From NCBI GenBank assembly GCA_002943765.1, contig PQWQ01000002.1, positions 1,550,001 through 1,614,000 of the forward strand: DNA of 64,000 bases, in the 5' to 3' direction. Positions 58,886-64,000 of this stretch are shown here, one piece after another. The stretch comes from Psoroptes ovis (lineage: Eukaryota > Arthropoda > Arachnida > Sarcoptiformes > Psoroptidae). The stretch's first letter is position 1; each line of letters starts with the position of its first letter. The notes under the pieces are model-generated. The model did not search any database, was not told where the DNA came from, and was given only the letters and a program-made list of their open reading frames with translations. The position numbers and the translations under genes were made by a program.

Positions 58886-60412
58886 TCATTGTTTGGAATA
58901 GATTTTCAGTGAACGATCCAAGCTAGCTGAAGCTATGAATGAAGCATTATGGCCGAAACGGACACTTGTTACTAAACCAACATGATCTTCGAATGTTTTA
59001 ATCATTTCCCATTGTTTACTGATGTAAATACGTATATCTGTACCAGCAATGGCCAAATAATTTCCCGTTTGGTCAAAACACAGATCTTTTATTTGATATC
59101 CTTCTTCTAATGTGATGGTTTTGAAATTTTTTAATTTACGTAGATCCCATAATTTTATTAATGAATCTTCAGCCGATGTTGCCAAATAATATCCATTCTC
59201 TGAGAATGACATGGCCGATATGGCACCAGTATGTCCTGGAAAATTTGCCAAGTTAGATCGCTCTTTAAGATCCCATATTTTGATCAATGAATCAGATGTG
59301 CCAGTACCGAATATCAAGCCATCTGGATGAAATTGAGCTGTCGTCAATGAATGATTAGCGGTTGAATCACCAACTTTGATCAGTACTTTGCCAACATTAA
59401 TGTCTGAAAATGACCATTTTTCATCATTAGATGTACTCAATAGATAATCACCAGTTGCATGTAAACTAATCGATGTGATAGGTGACTCATGAGCATTAAT
59501 AATTTGCAGAGTGTGTGATTCTGGCACAGACCATACACGAATTTGTGCATCAGGTGATCCAGTAATGACGTTTGTTTGATTTGTATGATATATGACATTA
59601 TTAACTTTTTTCGTGTGACCTTTCAATACTGAAACTATTTGCTCACTATCACGATCATATATAACAGCATTATGATCATTACCGCCAGTGACCATTTTAT
59701 TTGTATCACTAGGACATATATCCAATGAAACGATTCCAGGCATACTAGCACTATGTATACCTGTTTGTGATGATATAGTTTTGAATTGACTAATCTCTTC
59801 TGGTTTAGTCAAATCAATAGGTATTGTTTTGCAACGTTTTTTACGCTCAGCAGTCAATACAGTCGCTTTGCTTGTGATTTTTTCAATCACATCAGCTGAT
59901 AATCCAGACTCAGTATCATCGGTCATTGGTGTATCGGATATGTCTTGATTATCATTCGAATCTATAGCAATATTTGATGCAGCTGCATTGCTGATTGATG
60001 TTTTCGGTTTCAATGTGGCTAATGCATCACGTGCAGCTGTCAACTCTTTTGTTAATCTAGCTATTACACGACATGCAGCATCATGTTGATAAAGAGCATA
60101 TGATAATTCTTGTCTTGTCGTATGTAATTGTTGTCGAATATTAAAACTATGCAAAACAACTGCATCCCATTCATCTTGTAATGATTTCAATAATGCAGGT
60201 ATACTACTAGCTGATGGCGGTTTCGGCTTGATTACTGGTGATGTTTTAACAGTTATCAAATCATCAGCTGTCATTTCTTTACCACAAATTGGATCAACTT
60301 TATTTTCATTTAAATATTTCAAAATGAGACGTTTTTCAAATATAGCACCCGAATGTGGTGATATTACTGGCTCATCGGGTATTTCGTTGCTTAATGCACA
60401 ATGGAAAGCCAT
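58886..60412 (-). CDS. PRPF19: Pre-mRNA processing factor 19 (PRP19), U-box E3 ligase, 508 aa
   Basis: Single exon. PRP19 is the ubiquitin ligase scaffold of the NineTeen complex in spliceosome activation and DNA-damage signalling. I start at MAFHCALSNEIPDEPVISP; four more in-frame codons upstream lack an ATG. U-box at about residues 1-70 (SGAIFEKRLILKYL, DPICGKEM). The tetramer coiled coil follows (LLKSLQDEWDAVVLHSF...LTKELTAARDALATLKP). Seven WD40 repeats fill the C-terminal 300 residues, several with clear IKIWD, IRVWS or IKLWD ends. Length matches the human protein (504 aa). Absence of introns is unusual here for a gene of this size. Confidence 0.97.
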   Translation of the reverse strand: MAFHCALSNEIPDEPVISPHSGAIFEKRLILKYLNENKVDPICGKEMTADDLITVKTSPVIKPKPPSASSIPALLKSLQDEWDAVVLHSFNIRQQLHTTRQELSYALYQHDAACRVIARLTKELTAARDALATLKPKTSISNAAASNIAIDSNDNQDISDTPMTDDTESGLSADVIEKITSKATVLTAERKKRCKTIPIDLTKPEEISQFKTISSQTGIHSASMPGIVSLDICPSDTNKMVTGGNDHNAVIYDRDSEQIVSVLKGHTKKVNNVIYHTNQTNVITGSPDAQIRVWSVPESHTLQIINAHESPITSISLHATGDYLLSTSNDEKWSFSDINVGKVLIKVGDSTANHSLTTAQFHPDGLIFGTGTSDSLIKIWDLKERSNLANFPGHTGAISAMSFSENGYYLATSAEDSLIKLWDLRKLKNFKTITLEEGYQIKDLCFDQTGNYLAIAGTDIRIYISKQWEMIKTFEDHVGLVTSVRFGHNASFIASASLDRSLKIYSKQ

Positions 60413-60645
60413 TGTATTTGTCAATAATTAATCAAAATAGCCAAGAAAAATTGATACAAAAATAATGAAAATGAAAATTAATGTTTTGAGTATTAATACT
60501 TTGCTGCGGCATGTCAGACAAACAAAAAATTAATGAATAAACATGAAAATGAGTTTCAAATGGTCAATTCATAAAAGGCGTATCGAAATTTTTTTTATTC
60601 ACAAAAAAAATTCGAAATTATTTTGAAAATTTTTCATCTTTTCAA
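60413..60645. promoter_or_regulatory. Shared 5' region of PRPF19 and B4GALT7
   Basis: 233 bp between divergent start codons, the shortest head-to-head spacing in the window; probably a bidirectional promoter. Confidence 0.45.
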
Positions 60646-61865
60646 ATGATTATTTTCCACCGAAAATACGAAGAAATGATTAAATTATCATTGAAAAATA
60701 TAACAATTTTTATTCTGTGCATTTTAATTCTATTCATGATTGCAATCATTTGGAATTTCTTTTTATTGAACGATGTATCGAAGTGCTCACGAGATAATGA
60801 CAATTATCAGCTGTCAAACAATGAAGTATTATCGATTAATCCGGGACAAACTAAATCTGATAATAAAATCGATGATAATATTAACCGACTAGCAATAATA
60901 GTACCATTCCGCGAACGTTTTAATCAATTATTAGAATTCATACCGCATATGCATGCATTTTTGTCTAAACAAAAGATAAAATATGAATTTTTCATAATAA
61001 ATCAGGTTGACAATTATCGTTTCAATCGTGGAGCATTGATTAATATTGGTTTCAAATTGGCTCGAAATTCATGTACATATATTGCTATGCATGATGTTGA
61101 TTTATTGCCATTAAATGAACAACTGTCATATGATTATCCTTCTCATGGACCATTCCACCTATCATCGCCTACTCTTCATCCAAAATATCATTATAAAACA
61201 TTTGTTGGTGGTATATTATTGATCAATAATCATGATTTTCAATTAGTCAATGGTTTTTCTACTCGCTATTATGGTTGGGGCCTAGAAGGTATGTCAATTA
61301 TAGAACATGATTATGGAGCACTATAATAATTTCATTTTCTTTTCCAGATGATGAATTTTACGCTCGATTAAAAGAAGCTAAACTTAAGGTATTTAAAATT
61401 ATTCAATCGAAAAAATCAAAAATTCAATTCATGTTTGCTTATTTAATCAAAGATTCATAGACCTTTGAATATCTCCACAAATCATACGAATACATTTGCA
61501 CACATACATGATTCAAATCAATATAAACGTGATACAATAAAATTATTCAACCAAAATGAGGTAATTTAAAATTTTTATTTTCGAATAATTAGATAATTAT
61601 ATATAATGAATTAATCAAATAATTGAATCGAATTCTGTAGGTAACACGAAAAAGAGATCGTCAAACTGGATTAAATACTACTAGATTTGATTTATTAAAA
61701 ATTTACACCATGGCCATCAATAATATTAGGTTTAATGTATACAATGTAGCCATACATTGTGATATTGATCATACACCATGGTGTTTACGGCCATCGAGCA
61801 AGTTGTCTGGCAGTAACAATGACATAAAGAAACCAGCCTTGCAGCATGAGAAAACCCTCAAATAA
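60646..61865 (+). CDS. B4GALT7: Beta-1,4-galactosyltransferase 7 (xylosylprotein), 338 aa
   Basis: Exons 60646-61288, 61348-61388, 61453-61560 and 61641-61865, all in phase. This Golgi enzyme adds the first galactose to xylose in the glycosaminoglycan linker of proteoglycans. A type II membrane anchor lies at about residues 17-41. The catalytic domain begins with LAIIVPFRERFNQL, then FNRGALINIGF, the metal-binding DVD at 150-152 (IAMHDVDLLPLNE), HYKTFVGGILL, and WGLEDDEFYARL at 211-222 crossing the first splice junction. The C terminus shows DHTPWC, as in the human enzyme. For exon 3 the acceptor at 61451-61452 is the one that gives KIHRPLNIS in frame; a second AG at 61459-61460 would shift the frame. 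Confidence 0.95.
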
Positions 61866-62738
61866 CTGGATTGGATAGAGAAAATTTGAGAGAAATAGCC
61901 TCCGTTTTTTAGAGTCAACTGGTCATTTTTTCCATTGATTGGTATGTATATTGAATTGAATTTAAATCAATGTGCATCGACCTCACTAGCCACATTGATA
62001 TTTATAAAATCAAATATTAATTTTGGAGAGTAGTATTTGGCAAAATCCTTGCATTAGATTATCCTTTGTGTATGAAATTATATCATATATTATCCCTCTC
62101 AATTTTTTAAATAGATGAAAGTGGCAATTTTCATGAATATTAATGTATTTGGTACGGCTAACAATGTTAGTTTGATATATTATTAATAAGTTAATTATTG
62201 AGTCAATTTTAATCATTTAATGTGTCTGTATATGTTCATTAGCATTAATTGAATGAGAAATACTCTTCATAATTTATTTTCATTTCAATATGTTTACATT
62301 GATGCGACACAATGCGCCGTGTATTTATTTGTTTTGTTGCGTGATATTAAACTTTTCAATTGTTTTTGAGTTATTTCTGTGTATATTTTGTGTGTGTGAT
62401 TATATAAATTTATGTTGATTCTAAGTTCAATCATCATTCTGCAGAAAACCAACCTCAAAATATAAGCAATCGTAAAATTTCAACAATTCAAAGCAATTTT
62501 ATGAATCCATAACAAAGTAGTGATGAATTGGAATTTTATACTGTTTTCATTATTGCCTAGACAATAATTAATCTATGAGTATTATTAATGCTTGATTTAA
62601 TCAATAATAAATTACGATAACAAGAGATGAATCATACTTGAAATAGTACTTGAAATCAACGAAATTTAGAATTTATCGACCAGAATCAATATCTTGATAT
62701 GTGAATGATATATATATATCAAGAAATAGAATATTGAA
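61866..62738. other. Intergenic between B4GALT7 and the ADAM gene
   Basis: AT-rich; the reverse frame at 62010-62216 is unsupported. A short TA repeat lies at 62708-62718. Confidence 0.5.
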
Positions 62739-63934
62739 ATGAATTCCAACCACTTTATATCTTATTTTACAGTCACAATTCTATTTTTAATTGATTTACA
62801 TCTAGCATCAGGTATTTTTTTCCTTCTTGTTATAAATGATTTAATTTACCTTATTTTTTTAGATTTTGATTTTATAATTCCACATTTAATTAAATATGAG
62901 AATAATGAGAGAAAATTATCGATAAAATTCGATGCATTCGGAAATCAAACATTTCATATTGATCTCATTAGAAATTATTTGATACCAGAGAATAATTATT
63001 ATGAATTACCGAAAAATAATCGTAGTGTAAATGTAATTATAATATAATTTTAATCATAATGATGAAACTAAAAATTTTTGTCCAGAAACATTGTTTTTAT
63101 AAAGGAAAATTTTTCATTGGTAATGAAGAAAAACGACAACACATAAAGCAACAATTGTCTTCCTTTGCTGCCATATCATACTGTGATAATAAATTAAATG
63201 GAATATTAACTTCGAGTGATATCAATCATTATTATCAATTAGAACAAACCAATTCGAATTATGTAAAAATTATGAAGATGAAGGATTATCCATCCACCAT
63301 TCCCTCCTTAGCATCACTATTATCCGCTAATACATATCATTGTGGTTGGTTTATACGATTTATAAACTCTCGATTTACTTTGATTAATTAATTTTTAAAT
63401 GATATTTCAAATAGGATTCAATGATGACAAGCCATCGATTTCCGATGTACATTCGCAATTTCGTCAAGAGCGTTCACGTAGAGAAGCTTTAAACACACGC
63501 AAATATTCGCATATATTTCAACAACAACGTTATGTTGAATTAGTGCTGGTCAATGATGTTAAATCGGTGTGTGCTCGATTTAATTACTCTTTATTCAAAT
63601 CAATCAAATTAATTTTAATCTAACTCTATAACTTACAGTATGAAAAATATAAAGGAAAATTATCATTGTTATATGAGCGTAATATACAAATAGCAAACAT
63701 TGTCAATGCTTTATACAGTGAATTTAATATATCGATCGTTTTGGTCGGTGTTGTCGTATGGATGAAACAAAATGAGATTCATATCAGTAATAATAGTAGT
63801 GAAACATTGAATAATTTTCTCCGCTATCGGCGTGATTATTTATTAAATCAGATACCAAATGACAATGCTCAATTGATTACAGCTACACCGTTCGAGAACG
63901 GTATCGTCGGTAAAGCTTTGAAACAAACTATGTG
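62739..63934 (+). CDS. ADAM-type metalloprotease (reprolysin), 5' part, cut by the window end
   Basis: Exons I read: 62739-62811, 62863-63032, 63086-63344, 63415-63566 and 63639-63934 with a donor GTGAGC; 316 codons so far. A signal peptide (MNSNHFISYFTVTILFLIDL) is followed by the M12B-type propeptide (LSIKFDAFGNQTFHIDLIRN; KHCFYKGKFF; AAISYCDNKLNGILTSSD; YHCG). RQERSRR is a likely furin site. The metalloprotease domain starts at RYVELVLVNDVKS and shows YSEFNISIVLVGVVVWMKQNE and NFLRYRRDYL. The last codons lead into a GIVG...M(C) segment, just before where the HExxH zinc site would be, so activity cannot be judged. The donor of exon 2 is ambiguous between 63026 and 63032. The subfamily is not decided. 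Confidence 0.85.
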
Positions 63935-64000
63935 GTGAGCTTCATTTAAATTTTTTCACATGACTGATTCTTCGACTTTTTCTCTTCCTATGTACATATT

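Noticed and set aside
1..64000. CRISPR arrays, bacterial operons or viral islands
   Set aside because: The window is eukaryotic throughout; no regularly spaced repeats or prokaryotic gene clusters were seen.

Overview
The window is nuclear DNA from a small, AT-rich arthropod genome with mostly short introns (about 50-80 bp, GT...AG). A fatty-acid-binding protein at 54.3-54.8 kb reads as the group 13 house-dust-mite allergen, so the source is most likely Dermatophagoides or a close astigmatid mite. Family names come from reading the translations, not from a database search. Exon models were built by hand from splice consensus and phase, and each complete model closes in frame.

Layout. (1) 1.5-17.5 kb, minus: one spire gene (actin nucleator) in eight exons, including a 41-nt microexon, with a 12 kb intron that holds only AT-rich and simple-repeat DNA as far as I can see. 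(2) 21.0-38.1 kb: an array of seven paralogous genes for small secreted glycine-rich proteins, six on minus and one on plus. Each has a tiny first coding exon and a TATA box 84-133 bp upstream of its ATG. A complete, apparently very young Ty1/copia retrotransposon (23192-27622; LTRs identical by eye; TSD TAGGT) sits 12 bp past the stop codon of the second member. (3) 38.5-49.0 kb: gene-dense housekeeping block with an orphan acidic/basic protein, RPB2, BCAS2/SPF27, phosphatidylserine synthase, RpS13 and a HERPUD-type ER ubiquitin-like protein. (4) 49.8-51.6 kb: a PTP1B-type tyrosine phosphatase with a membrane tail. (5) 52.5-57.5 kb: an 84-bp TTAA-flanked MITE, an orphan secreted peptide, two FABP paralogues and a possible 52-aa secreted peptide. 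(6) 57.4-61.9 kb: SELENOF with Cys in place of Sec, mRpS17, PRP19 and B4GALT7. (7) 62.7 kb to the end: the 5' part of an ADAM-type metalloprotease, cut before its zinc site.

Gene order is compact, with head-to-head pairs (SELENOF/mRpS17, PRP19/B4GALT7, BCAS2/PSS, RpS13/HERPUD) and tail-to-tail pairs (RPB2/BCAS2, mRpS17/PRP19). The points most worth a second look are the copia element whose reading frame runs from inside its primer-binding site to inside its 3' LTR, its insertion in the 3' end of an array gene, the seven-gene array with shared promoter and microexon design, the complementary intron loss in the two FABP genes, and the Cys form of SELENOF.
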